A DNA stretch of 64,000 nucleotides from JBEVJK01 sp963791325 (GCA_963791325.1 CAWBRU010000002.1:1-64000); one strand, 5' to 3'. Shown: positions 16,771 to 27,324, counted from the first letter of the stretch. A program made the numbers and translations. The notes: generated by a model from the letters alone, not told the origin.

Positions 16771-18122
16771 ACCCAGATGTCGCTCGTGCAATCACCGCCG
16801 GGATAACGGGTTTCGTGGCAGCGGCTTGGTCCATTCGGTTCCTTGCCAAAATCAACGACAAATCGCGGATCAATTTCCATGCCGCCGTTTTCCGTATCGC
16901 AATTGACCATCAGCATGCATCCGCCATTGGTGCGGATTTCCGGATAGAACTGATTGTCCCAGGTCGAGAAGAGCGAGGTCGTCACATAAAGGCGCTTGCC
17001 GTCGAGGCTGAGCTGTATCATCTGCGGCCCGCCGGTGACTTTCACGCCATTGACCTCGGGCGCACGGCCGAGAAGTCCGCCCATCCACACCTGTCCGGTG
17101 AGCTTGGCGTTGTGAGGGTCCGAGATGTCGTACTGACGGATGTCGCCATGCAACCAGTTGCAGAGATAGAGGTATCTATCGTCCATGCTGAGCAGAATGA
17201 CCGAGATCACGCCGGGTATCGGGATCGGCCATTCGGGATGCGGCTCGTTTTCGACATCGACGATTTTTTCCCATTGCCATTCACCCGCCGCATCCTTCCA
17301 CCAATGGATGATATTGGCGGAAAGGGCCGCGCCAACAAAGCCGTGACTGCTGTCGGGATTGTGATGGAATCGCACTTCCAGCGGGAGCAAGCCATCTTCA
17401 CCGAGATAGAACGTCTGCTTTGGCTCCTTCTTTTCAAAGTCCCAGAAATGGATCTCCCGGCCATATTTCAGATGGCCCACCTCTTCCAGGTCAAAACCCG
17501 GCATGAAGGTATTCGGCGCAGCCCACTCCGAGCTGACCATGACGTTGTGTCGCGGCTGGTACCAGAAATCATAACCAAACTTGATACTGCCCATGGAGTT
17601 TTCCCAACGGCCGACGATCTCGAACTCCTTGTTGAGTTGCAGATAGCCGCCGGGGGCATTGCCTTGAGCGTCGCCAAGCATGGAAATGATGATTTCCGAG
17701 CCGAGGCAATGCACGGTGTGCGGTGCCGACAAATTGGTCCTGGCCTTGATTTCGGCGCCCTCTATGACCTTGAACAGGGTCGGATTGCGCGGATCGGTGC
17801 CGCAATCGACAATATGCAGATTGGACGAGCGCACACCGGGCACGATCAGATATTTCCGCTCCATGCTCGCATCGCCATGGCACGACGAACAGGCATTCCA
17901 GCCCATGTGGTGAAGCTCATCGCCAATGCCCGGCACTTGCAGACGTGAAATCACCTGGCTGTAGGTCGAACTCTCCGGGTCGGCATCGATGGTGCACAGA
18001 TAGTCCGGCTTCTGAATGCCCGTGCCGGTGTAGATGGCAATCGTATAGAGCAACTTTTCGCGAGGTGCCCTCATCGCCTCGGCGGGAGAAGCATAGCCCG
18101 GTCCACAGCAATGTTCGGTCAT
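16767..18122 (-). CDS. mtoX: Methanethiol oxidase, selenium-binding protein (SBP56) family
   Basis: The 451-residue protein aligns by pattern with SBP56/MtoX. The N-terminus is MTEHCCGPGYASPAEAM. Further motifs are HHMGWNACSSCHGD, YLIVPGVRSSNLHIVD, HTVHCLGS, then EWAAPNTFMPGFDLEEVG, FHHNPDSSHGFVGAALS, DDRYLYLCNWLHGDIRQYD and LDGKRLYVTTSLFSTWD. The His-rich positions are the copper and substrate-site candidates in MtoX, which oxidises methanethiol to formaldehyde, sulfide and peroxide. There is no obvious signal peptide, unlike the periplasmic Hyphomicrobium enzyme, so it may be cytoplasmic or exported otherwise. GC is visibly lower than in surrounding core genes, suggesting acquisition. It leads a tight operon with a ferredoxin and a CoA-binding protein. 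Confidence 0.87.
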   Translation of the reverse strand: MTEHCCGPGYASPAEAMRAPREKLLYTIAIYTGTGIQKPDYLCTIDADPESSTYSQVISRLQVPGIGDELHHMGWNACSSCHGDASMERKYLIVPGVRSSNLHIVDCGTDPRNPTLFKVIEGAEIKARTNLSAPHTVHCLGSEIIISMLGDAQGNAPGGYLQLNKEFEIVGRWENSMGSIKFGYDFWYQPRHNVMVSSEWAAPNTFMPGFDLEEVGHLKYGREIHFWDFEKKEPKQTFYLGEDGLLPLEVRFHHNPDSSHGFVGAALSANIIHWWKDAAGEWQWEKIVDVENEPHPEWPIPIPGVISVILLSMDDRYLYLCNWLHGDIRQYDISDPHNAKLTGQVWMGGLLGRAPEVNGVKVTGGPQMIQLSLDGKRLYVTTSLFSTWDNQFYPEIRTNGGCMLMVNCDTENGGMEIDPRFVVDFGKEPNGPSRCHETRYPGGDCTSDIWV

Positions 18123-18594
18123 GGGTACTTCCCTGATTTGAACAGATCACTGGCCAGCCCCAAGGGGATCAAGTTGGAATGTTAGTGCATGCTTGGCGTT
18201 GGCGCTACGGCCGGGATGGCCGGTGAAGCCCTACCAGGGCGCGCGGCGTGCAGCGATGAAGCGATCTACCGGTGGCTGTTTCGGCGAGCGCCTTGGGCTC
18301 ACCCTGGGCGAGCGAGGCGTCGTCAGGCCTTCGGTTCCGCCCTGCACGGCTGGATCTTGGCCGGCGCCATCGACGTGCTGCCGTTCTTCTTCTTGGTACT
18401 GGTGTTCGCCTTGCCCCGCTACGTTCAACGAGGAAATCAAATATTGATGGTATGATGACGGAATCCAGAGTTGTCTCGGACTGGATGAAGGTCGTGGTTG
18501 GAGTCAGTGTTGTAGCCGCGTAAAAGCAGACATTAGCCCCGACCAGGCGCTGAAGCTGGTGTTTGCATGTGCATGCGAATGCGACCGGAATGCC
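18123..18594. other. 472-base region, no confident gene
   Basis: It separates the methanethiol oxidase from the convergent end of a broken cyclase gene. An 88-codon plus-strand frame from 18189 has a hydrophobic end (GWILAGAIDVLPFFFLVLVF) but no recognisable family, and could be chance or decayed. The promoter of the methanethiol oxidase operon should lie here on the minus strand; no clear box could be singled out. Confidence 0.35.
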
Positions 18595-20365
18595 TTAAAC
18601 CAACCCCGCTCTTGCAAGACCCTCCTTGATCTTCTTATCCTCACTGTCCTGAAATGGAAGCCGAGCAAGTGGTCGTCGAAGGAGTATTTCGGATTCAGGT
18701 CCTTCAGCTCCTGCCAGACGCGCTGTGCTTCCACTGCCTCGCCGAGCTGCCCGAGCGCAGCCGCGAGGAGGGCGCGCGACAGGTCCGTCTTCGGCGCCAT
18801 GCGAATGCGCTCGCGGAAGGCAGCCGCCGCGGCTTCATACTGGCCTGCAACAAGATAGGCCGAACCAAGGAAATGCATGTATTGCTGCGTGAAAACCGGG
18901 TCTAGGCGCATCGCGCGCTCAAGGTCTGGAACAGCCTCGAGCGGCCGGCCCAGATAGACTTTGGTGAGGCCGAGGGTGCCGAAGGCAAGCGAATAGTTGG
19001 GGTTGAGCAGTAGCGCCTTCTCCGCCGCGGCCTTCGCCCCTTCAAGATCGCGCTTCCACATAGTGACAACCGCCGCGGCATAGTGCCCATAGGGTTCGTT
19101 GGGTCCCTTTTCGATCGCCTGGGCTGTGAAATGGGCGGCCAGATCGAGCGCATCAGGCGTGTTGGCCCAATGGTTCTGGAAGTCGAGGCAATAAGCCATC
19201 CCGAGACCGGCATAGGGTTCCGCGTAGTTGGGGTCGAGTTCGATGGCACGTCTCAACGCGGCCACAGATCGCTCGAACACATCACAATTCTGACTGACCC
19301 GAGCAGCAACTCACGACCACGCAGGAAACAGTCATGCGCCTCGATGCTATTGGTGCGGTTTTCGGCAAGCATTGCGGGATCGCGGGGCTCGTCAGGTCGA
19401 CCGCCAGCGCGCCGACGATCTGCTGCGTCACGTCGTCCTGAGCGGCGAATATGTCGGTGAGGTCGCGATCGAACCGCTCCGCCCATAGATGCCCGCCGGA
19501 GGTTGCGTCGATGAGCTGCGCGGTGATGCGCACCCTGTTCCCCGACTTGCGTACGCTGCCCTCAAGTACATGCCGCACGCCGAGCTTCGTGCCCACCTCC
19601 TGCACATGGACGTTCTTGCCCTTGAAGGTGAACGACGAATTGCGGGCGATGACGAAGAGCTGCGACAGCTTCGACAGCGCCGTGATGATGTCTTCCGAGA
19701 TGCCGTCGGCGAAGTAGTCCTGTTCGGCGTCGCCGCTCATGTTGGCGAACGGCAGGACGGCGATCGACAGCTTCGGCGGCGCTGCCGTCGCCGGCCGGCT
19801 CGTCGCGGTGTCCGAGGTCGCGGCCGCCTTTGTCCCGGCGCGTGCCGACTTGCAGCGAATAGACCCGGATCGGCTCGGCGATGTTCTTGAGCTGCGTGCT
19901 GCCGAGATCGCTGACCGAGAGGTCGAGCCTCGCCTTGACCTGGCGATAGGCATCCTCGGACAGGCAGATCGCGCCCGGCGCGGCGACGCCCTCCAGACGC
20001 GAGGCGATGTTGACGCCGTCGCCCATCAGGTCGCCGTCGCTTTCCTCGACGACGTCGCCCAGATGGATGCCGATCCGGAACTCGATGCGACGGTCCTGCG
20101 GCACGCCGGCATTGCGCTCGACCATGCCGTTCTGCACCTCAATGGCGCAGCGCACGGCATCCACCACGCTGCGGAACTCGACCAGCGCCCCATCGCCGGT
20201 GCGCTTGATCACCCGGCCATGGTGCACGGCGATCGTCGGATCGATGAGGTCGCTGCGCAGTGCCCGCAACCTCGCCAGGGTGCGGTCCTCGTCCGCGCCG
20301 GCGAGCCGGCAGTAGCCGACCACGTCCGCGGCCAGGATTGCGGCTAGCTTGCGATTCTCGCTCAT
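18595..20365 (-). pseudogene. Class III adenylate/guanylate cyclase with TPR domain, several frameshifts
   Basis: ATG 20365 opens with MSENRKLAAILAADVVGYCR and a class III cyclase domain (RVIKRTGDGALVEF with metal-binding Asp, IGIHLGDVVEE, DGVNIASRLEG). After a short linker and one extra base near 19860 comes the TolB-like domain LSIAVLPFANMSGDAEQDYF and GTKLGVRHVLEGSVRK. It then runs through two more frame changes near 19400 and 19290 into TPR repeats (ELDPNYAEPYAGLGMAYC, LLLNPNYSLAFGTLG). A fourth indel in a TTT run near 18670 restores the natural ending DSEDKKIKEGLARAG at stop 18595-18597. This layout is typical of rhizobial cyclase-TPR proteins making cAMP. The number of shifts suggests decay or poor sequence quality. 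Confidence 0.75.
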
Positions 20366-20746
20366 AGAGCCGTCCCTCATCTCCACGATAGCAGGAACAC
20401 AGAGACAAAGGCAGCTTTTGCTTGGAGCAATCTCGGCTGAGATCAAGCCGGACTTGATGGAAACGAAGCGACGTGCTGCCCAAGAGCATGACATCTCGAT
20501 GTTTCAGTGAGCCTAGCGTGCCTGGAATCCGACATCGTTGCGATGCAAGTGCCACGCCCGAGGTGCGCTCAGCCCGCTGTCTGCTTCTTGGAGGCAACGT
20601 CGGGAGTAGAACGGCAGCAGAAAACTGCTAGAATATCGCCGCTCCCGGTGGCGCATGGAAGCTGGCATTCAGAACCAGCCAGCTTCAGCCTCTCGCCTGT
20701 CATGCCAGCCGCTCAAGGGGCGCGATCTAACGAATGCCACGTGGGT

Positions 20747-21728
20747 ATGATGCGCCTTCCGGTCCGTCTGCTTCCCGCCTTGGCCTGTGCTCTCTTGCTT
20801 GTCACGGGGGCGCACGCGGCGGCGAAGGTTCCGCTTCTTTGCTTTCTAACCTTCGATCCCGGGAACGCAAGAGGCGGGCAAATTCAAGCTCTTCTTCGAG
20901 AATTCTCGGGAACCTTGGTTGGGTGGACGGCAAGACCGTCAAGATCGACTATTTGTCGGCAGAAGGGGACGGCGGCCGGTTTAGCGCCCTCGCCAGCGAA
21001 TGCGTAAAGCAGAAGGCCGACGTCATCGTTGTCACCACGACACCGGCTGCCAAAGCCGCAAAGGCTGCGACCTCCTCGACGCCGATCGTAATGGATTCAC
21101 TCGGCGACCCAGTGGCGACCGGTCTCGTCGCGGAACTCGCCCAGCCCGGGTGGGAACATTACAGGAACGACGCTCATATCCACGGGCACTGCTGCCAAAC
21201 GTCTGTCACTCCTGAAAGAGGCCGTACCCGCACTGTCGAGTGTGCTCGTGCTCACCTACGCTGTCGATCCGATCGCAGCGCCTCAAGTCAAGGAACTACA
21301 AAGTGCGGCTGACTCCCTGGGAACTCAAATTGATTGTTCGCGACGTTCAAACGGGCGATGACCTTGCCGCTGCATTCGAGGCCGGAGCCCGAGCCGGCGC
21401 CCAGGGCGTCTTGACGACCCTGGAGAGCATCTTTTTTGTTGAGCGTAACCGCGTGGTTGAGCTCGCAGCCAAATACAAGATACCAGGACTATACAATTCC
21501 AGGATGGTTGTCGAGGCGGGTGGCTTGATGGCCTATGACGCCTTCACAGGCCTTCAAGCGCGGACGGCCACCTACGTCGACAAGATCCTGAAGGGGGCCA
21601 ACCCATCGGATCTGCCGGTTCAGCGGGCCACCGACTTCGAACTGGTCATTAATCTGCAAGCCGCTAAGGCGCTTGGCCTCACTTTGCCCCCCGGACTGCT
21701 GGCCCGTGCTGACGAGGTGATCGAATGA
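20747..21728 (+). pseudogene. ABC transporter substrate-binding protein (ABC_sub_bind/DUF534 type), frameshifted
   Basis: ATG 20747 starts a signal peptide (MMRLPVRLLPALACALLLVTGAHAAA). Parts of one conserved protein then appear in changing frames: CFLTFDPGN, LGWVDGKTVKIDYLSAEGD, SECVKQKADVIVVTTTPAAK, SSTPIVMDSLGDPVATGLVA, an out-of-frame GGNITGT phrase, RDVQTGDDLAAAFEAGA, LYNSRMVVEAGGLMAYD and the typical tail PPGLLARADEVIE. At least four indels lie near 20885, 20910, 21151 and 21325. The family is the periplasmic receptor known from TrpX/tryptophan and unknown ligands. The gene is followed directly by a membrane cyclase, a pairing common in rhizobia in which the receptor may serve sensing rather than uptake. 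Confidence 0.75.
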
Positions 21729-21873
21729 GACAGTGGCAAAGATGCGCCCCTGTTTGCTCGTGGGGAAATCCGCGTGACGTGCTGCGGCTTCCGACCATCC
21801 GGGTCGAACTTGCGATCGTGGCGCACATCGCCCAGATCGGAGCCTTCGCTGCTGTCTTTGCTGGCAGCTCGCC

Positions 21874-23715
21874 GTGACGTCGCGAACCGAAGCTCCGCCC
21901 CGAGAACTGTCTGCCCGCCTCAGGACTTGGTTCGGAGGGCTAACCGGTGGGGTACCGCACGCTCGGGGGAGCAGCTCTTCCTGCTGCGTCGCCCCATCCT
22001 CCAGAAGTACTTCCTCGCCCTTTTCGCCGCCGTTGCTCTCCCTCTGATTGCAAACGGCATCAGCGAAGCCTGGTTCGGCTACCAAGATCAACGCTCCATG
22101 CTCGATGCGAGATTGATGGTCGAGGCCACGGCGGCGGCCGCTCGAAATCCAAGCATTTCTCGACGGCATACGAAGCGGGATGCAATGGGCTGTGCAACTG
22201 CCCTGGACCAATACGAACGTCGAGGACCACCACATCGATGCGCTCAGACTGCTCCGTCAGATGCCGGCGATTTCCGATCTCGCGCTGATCGACGGTGTGG
22301 GCGTGGAGCGGCTGACGGTCTCACGCATACGGCCCGACGAAATTGGCACCGGGATCGATCGCTCCACCGACCCTGCCTTCATTGGCGGGCGAGCGGCGCA
22401 TAGCTGGTATGGACCGGTCACCCTGAACGAAGGCTCCGAGCCGTATATGAGGGTGGCCGTCGCTGGCAATCGTCCGTCGGCCGGCGTCGCTGTTGCCCAG
22501 ATCAACCTGAAGCTGATCTGGGATGTCATTTCCGCCATCAAGATCGAGAAGTCCGGAGAAGCATTCGTGCTCGACGACCAGGGTGGTCTTGTCGCACATC
22601 CTGACATCGACCTGGTGTTGCAGGGCGCCAATCAGTCCACCTCACCGCGCCTGCGCGCATTGCAGACCGCGATGCTCGCCTCAGCTGGGGCGCCGACGAC
22701 GATCGAGGATGTCGAAGGGAGAACCGTGGTCGCGGCGATGGTGCCAATCGGTGGGGCGAACTGGCAAGTGTTTGCCGAATTGCCGTTATCCGAAGCCTAT
22801 GCCCCGATCCGCGCCGCCCTTTGGCGAACTGGTCTCCTGGTTCTTGTTGGCGCAGCATTTGCGCTCGCACTTGCCTACCTCATGGCGCGCCACATGACGG
22901 GGCCCATCCGCCAACTGGAAGAGGGGGTGGCGCGCATCGGCGCGGGTCAGTTTGCTGGTCAAAATCACGCTGGCGACCGGCGATGAGCTGGAGCGCTTGG
23001 CCAATCGGTTCAATTCGATGGCGAGCGAGCTGGCGCTGTCCAAAGAACGCTGAGGACGCATTGCCCGGCTAAGGCAATTCCTGTCGCCTCAAGTGGCAGA
23101 ACTTGTCGAAAACTCTGGTGAAGGCGGCTCGCTTGACGCTCGTTCCGCCAATCTCGTCGTGATGTTCTGCGACCTCCGAGGGTTCACCGACTTCTCGGGC
23201 CGTGTCGATCCTGAGGAGATCATGAATGTTATCGGGAATACTATCGGGCTGTCGGCGCGATCATCACCCAGTTCCAAGCGACACTGACCCATTTCTCGGG
23301 CGATGGCTTGATGGTTCTGCTGAATGCCCCTCTCCATTGCCCGGATGACCCGCTCCTGCGTGGAATTAGGATGGCCGGAGAAATACACTCGGCCGTCCAA
23401 TCTCTGACCACTGTTTGGCGCTCACGTGGACACGCGATAGGCTTTGGGATCGGCATGGCGAGCGGAGTTGCCACAGTCGGCTGCGTTGGCTACGAGGGGC
23501 GTCAAGACTACACGGCGATCGGCACCGTTGTGAACCTTGCCTCGAGGCTGTGCTCCGCCGCACTAGACGGGCAAGTCTTGATCGACGCGACCACTGCAGC
23601 GGGGATTTCCGGTGTGGTTGCGCTTGAGCCTCTTGGCGTTCGATCGCTGAAGGGATTTACCGTCCCAGTGCCCCTCTACGCAGTCGCGATGACGCCAGTA
23701 AATCCCGTTGGGTGA
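21874..23715 (+). pseudogene. Membrane adenylate cyclase with dCache and HAMP domains, frameshifted
   Basis: A membrane anchor (ILQKYFLALFAAVALPLIANG) is followed by a periplasmic double-Cache sensor (QLPWTNTNVEDHHIDALRLL, LVAHPDIDLVLQGANQS, VFAELPLSEAYAPI) and a second membrane helix (GLLVLVGAAFALALAYLM). A HAMP domain (TGPIRQLEEGVARIGAGQF) and a class III cyclase domain (VVMFCDLRGFTDFSG, HFSGDGLMVLLNAPL, YTAIGTVVNLASRL) follow. Changes of frame occur near 21960, 22140, 22955 and 23240, plus one in-frame TGA near 23052. The start at GTG 21874 is a guess. In function it would convert an extracytoplasmic signal into cAMP. It directly follows the receptor gene. Confidence 0.75.
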
Positions 23716-23844
23716 AGCCCGAGCGCAAGGCTGATGCAGCAGGTCAGCAAACAGCGTGCGGGCTATAGTGCGTTGCTACCTCGAAGCAAAGATTGGCAAG
23801 CACGCTCCAGGTCGTCACGCCAACCAAGAAGCGATGTCCGGCTC

Positions 23845-25218
23845 TTACGACGGCGCCATGACCCCTGCGCGCGGTTCCTGGGGAAGCCCAACCTTCAGCG
23901 GAAGCGGCTGGTCACCGAGCATCAGCTTGACCACCACTTCGCGCGCGATGCCGGGATCAAGCGCGTGCTTTGCGATGAGCTTCACTGCAGTCTGCGACGA
24001 TCTGGTCAGCGTCTTGCATCACCTTCAGTTCTTTGTAGCGGTCGTGTCGATGCAACCCCATGCTTTCGCCGACCACTTCAAGGATGTTTATGATCCGGAA
24101 GGGCCAGTCTCGCTCATGCGCGCACAGTTCGCGGTGATCGGAGTGATAAACCGCTACAAGCGCATCCACCCCTGCATCGCGCGCCGCTTCAAGTTCCATG
24201 CGATGCAATTCGCGCCTGAACTCTGGCAGGGTACCGACATCCACACTCTGCAATCCCACCGCTGGCTGATGGAGATCCACCAGTTCGACACCGGGGACCA
24301 TCTTCAGGATTTCAGTGGCGGCTTCCACCACTCCGTGAACGCCTGGGTGCCTGTGCAGCGCAACTCGCATGTCAACCCTGTTCCGCATCTGCGGCTTGAG
24401 CTGCGCCAGCCGGTCACCGAGAAAGCGCATGAACGGATGCATCTCGAATGGCCGCGAACCACGTTGTCGCTCGGCCGTCGGCAAAATCGTTTCCGTGTAC
24501 TGGACGTAGCACATTGGGCACCAGGCGATCACCTGCCCGAGTTCGAGTGAGACATTTTCTCCATGCTGCTCAAGCCCATGCGACCGGCCATCTCGGCGTC
24601 GCCGGACTTGAGTTGGACAATTCCGCAACAGTGGCTCGGTCCACCCATCACCTGGTAGCTGACACCAAGCGCATCCATGATATCGAGGGCAAGCAAGGCA
24701 ATGTGCGGGGTCTTGAGCACGTTGCAGCCGGTGTAGAAGACGAAGTCCGCCTCAACGGGCTCGGATAAGACGCCCCGTTTTGACCCAGTCGCTCGAGCAC
24801 CTCAGGCTCGAGTTGAAGGCGGGAGAAGCACGGTCGCTCCGCGGCTGCCGTCGCGGTATTTCTCGACGCCCTGTCGACGTCGTTCGGCAGGCTCTCTTTC
24901 CGACCTCGCCATGCCAAGCCGTGCCATGGAAAGCAAGAAGCGCGGATTGACGCCATAGTCGCAGGTCTTGATGCAAGCCCCGCTCTGCATGCATGACTGC
25001 GCCCATCTGCGCGACGCTTCCGGGCCGTCGCCGCTGCGTATCAGTTCAATGATGCCGCTGATGGTTTCTTCGGGGTTTGCATCCGCGATGCCCGCCGGCT
25101 CGAGGCTCGGACAAACCTCGACGCACTTCCCGCATCGTGTGCAGGCGTTGAGCATTTCCTCGACATATTCGCCCAGAGCGGTCTCGAAAGGGACCTCGTT
25201 CATGCTCTCCATGACCAA
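23845..25218 (-). pseudogene. Fe-S oxidoreductase with CCG domains (HdrD/GlpC/LutA-like), frameshifted
   Basis: ATG 25218 begins MVMESMNEVPFETALGEY, then a 4Fe-4S site CTRCGKCVEVCPS and a second cysteine set (SCMQSGACIKTCDYGVNPRF). After frame changes near 24850 and 24770 the CCG-type domain appears (FYTGCN, HCCGIVQLKSG), and after another near 24560 the continuation VIAWCPMCYVQYTETIL. A last change near 23990 gives the proper tail KLIAKHALDPGIAREVVV with a stop at 23845-23847. Such proteins pass electrons between iron-sulfur clusters and a disulfide- or quinone-linked partner; the partner is not adjacent. At least four indels make it non-functional as written. Confidence 0.7.
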
Positions 25219-25306
25219 CTCCAGGTCAGCTGAGGGCGTTCCACAGGCCGGTTGCAGCGGTCGATTTTAGCCCTCGAAGGCCAGTGTGTATATGCGCGAC
25301 GAAAGA

Positions 25307-25600
25307 CTATGACGGGCTTCTGATCTTAGGGTCCGCTTGCACCGCCTGATTGCCAGAAGCTTCGGGCGCCGGCAGCTGCCTGGCGATCTCGGTCGCCCCA
25401 TGTCCGGACGCCCACAGCTCGCGCACCTTCTGGCCGTCGATCGTCGCCTTCCGTCCTCGGTAGACCCCTTCCGCCAGCCGGCCGCGCGGGCGCGGAGGGT
25501 CTGGCAGGCTCGCTGGGCGTGGGCGATACCACTGGTTCCGCCTAGCGAGGCCGGGACGATGCTTCTTGTACCAGCTTCTAACCTCAATTGAGCGTGACAA
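25307..25600 (-). pseudogene. Serine resolvase C-terminal remnant
   Basis: The minus-strand reading GVYRGRKATIDGQKVRELWA followed by SGHGATEIARQL is the hinge plus C-terminal helix-turn-helix of a Tn3-type resolvase. The catalytic N-terminal domain is missing and the extreme C-terminus is shifted in frame (ARSFW would match the usual ARASVYR). It is a leftover of a lost transposon, different in sequence from the intact resolvase at 8554-9195. Confidence 0.5.
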
Positions 25601-25872
25601 TGCGAGGGTAGACTTGCCCGCGTCGAGCGAGATAACTTACAATGGATAGTCGATTATAGAGCATCCAGATAAACGCTTGAGCGGCCCCGCTGTGGCCAGG
25701 CTCAATTCGGCTGGGCAAACGCCCGACCTCTAGTCGCAGCTCTGCATCAGTTCGCAACCCTGTGCGGCCCGGTCCAGGGCTGCTTGAATATTCAAGATAT
25801 CGAAAAACAACTCCAGATTTGTTGCTATCCGGTTGCTATATAGCCTAGTCTATTGAGATTTAATAATGTATT

Positions 25873-27324
25873 TCAGATGCTTAGCTCCATTTTAGGAGGG
25901 CGCAGATAGCCTTTCAGCCAGCGCGTCCGCTGCGGCAGCCAGACGCGCAGCGTCGGCGGTGCATCCTCGAGGGTCGGGCGCTTCAACGTCGCCGAGCGAT
26001 AGCCGCAGCGGACCAGGCGGATGCCGAGATCGGCGTCCTCGGTGACGTTGTAGGGATCCCAGCCGCCCACCTTGTCCAGTGCGCTGCGGCGGAAATGGTT
26101 CGACGTGCCGCCCAGCGGCAGGACCAGGCGGCGGGCCGCCAGCCATGGCAGCAGGGCGCGGAACAGCGCCGCATATTCGACGGCGAACAGCCGTGGAAAA
26201 AGCCCGTCACCGGCATTGGTGATGACCAGAGGCGCCTGCAGGCAGGCAAGCTCAGGCGGCGCGGCCTGGAACGCCTGCCAGGCTTCCCTGAGCTGGAGCG
26301 GATGGGGCCTGTCCTCGGCGTCGTAGAGCACGATGAGTTCCCCGCTTGCGGCCGGCAGGGCGTAGGCCAGCGCCTTCGGCTTGGTACGCGGGCCCAAGCG
26401 GGGCACCTTGATGACTTCGACACCTGGCCGCAGCGGGCCTGCCGCCTGGATCGCGGCAAGGGTTGCGGCATCATCGGCCTCGCAGACCAGCTTGATCTCG
26501 AGCTTGCTGCGCGGCCACACCAGCCTGCCGAGCGCGACGAGCAGCTGGGGAACCATCTCGGTCTCGCGATAGAGCGCGACCAGCACGGAGTAGACGGGCA
26601 GTTCGGCGGCCGCGGCCGGTTCGAGCTTGGTGACGGGCACCTCCGCAACGCGCTGACTGAGCGCCGCAAAGCGGAGCCCCGCGCAGGCCAGGAAGGAGCA
26701 CGTCGCGATCAAGTGGACAGCAAGCATGGCCGCTTCGGGGGCGGCCGCCACTGCGATCGGCCCACCCGCGACCAGCACGCCGAGGGCAAAGCCTTGCCAG
26801 CAATTGAGGGGCGTCCGGGCCGACCATTCGGGACGGCGCTGCCACAGGCGATTGACGGCGAAATTGATCAATTGCGGGCGAAAGCGGACGAGCAGCGCTT
26901 CCCGCAACGCCAACGGCGAGGCAATGCACATCCGCCGCGCCAGTTCCGGGGCTTCCGCCAGCCATCTTCGCATCTTGCCGAGATCGAGCCGTTCAAGCGC
27001 CAGCAGCACGCTGCGGCCGCCGAAACGGGCGATGGTAAGCGGCAAGGTCTCGGCCGCCGACGCCAGCATGACGAACGCTTCCTGGTCGCGCACGATCAGC
27101 GCATCCGGGTCGACTGAATCGAGAGCAGCGACGCCGAGTTCGGCGGCAAGCGTCCGGCAGATAAGATCGTCGGTCACCACCCCGGCAGCACGCAGCTCGC
27201 GCATAAAACTCACCCCGTGCAGCCGCGCCCGCTCGGCGATCTCCAGGGAAGCAGCGGCGGGCAGGCCGAGCCGGTCAAGCAGCGGCGCCCAAGCCTTGAC
27301 CTGACTTGCCGGATCAAAATCCAC
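25873..27324 (-). CDS. Family 2 glycosyltransferase with GspE-like N-terminal domain, truncated
   Basis: The 483-residue protein has a GspE/PilB-type N-terminal domain (FMRELRAAGVVTDDLICRTL, residues 40-130) and two membrane helices near 170-215. A BcsA-like GT2 domain follows with SVLVALYRETEMVPQLL, VLYDAEDRPHPLQ with a DXD-type site, VTEDADLGIRL and QRTRWLKG. Normal family members continue for another 150 or so residues with several membrane helices after QRTRWLKG. Here the protein ends within 10 residues (YLRPPKMELSI), at a point where base composition turns AT-rich. The 3' part was therefore probably lost by insertion or deletion. Activity is doubtful because the exit channel is missing. 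Confidence 0.78.
   Translation of the reverse strand: MDFDPASQVKAWAPLLDRLGLPAAASLEIAERARLHGVSFMRELRAAGVVTDDLICRTLAAELGVAALDSVDPDALIVRDQEAFVMLASAAETLPLTIARFGGRSVLLALERLDLGKMRRWLAEAPELARRMCIASPLALREALLVRFRPQLINFAVNRLWQRRPEWSARTPLNCWQGFALGVLVAGGPIAVAAAPEAAMLAVHLIATCSFLACAGLRFAALSQRVAEVPVTKLEPAAAAELPVYSVLVALYRETEMVPQLLVALGRLVWPRSKLEIKLVCEADDAATLAAIQAAGPLRPGVEVIKVPRLGPRTKPKALAYALPAASGELIVLYDAEDRPHPLQLREAWQAFQAAPPELACLQAPLVITNAGDGLFPRLFAVEYAALFRALLPWLAARRLVLPLGGTSNHFRRSALDKVGGWDPYNVTEDADLGIRLVRCGYRSATLKRPTLEDAPPTLRVWLPQRTRWLKGYLRPPKMELSI

Noticed and set aside
18189..18523. Short plus-strand frames with hydrophobic ends as a membrane protein gene
   Set aside because: Two overlapping frames are open and none has a ribosome site or family resemblance, so coding is unsupported.
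25601..25872. AT-rich stretch as a replication origin or island border with direct repeats
   Set aside because: No repeated boxes or DnaA-like sites were seen. It only marks the border of the truncated glycosyltransferase.
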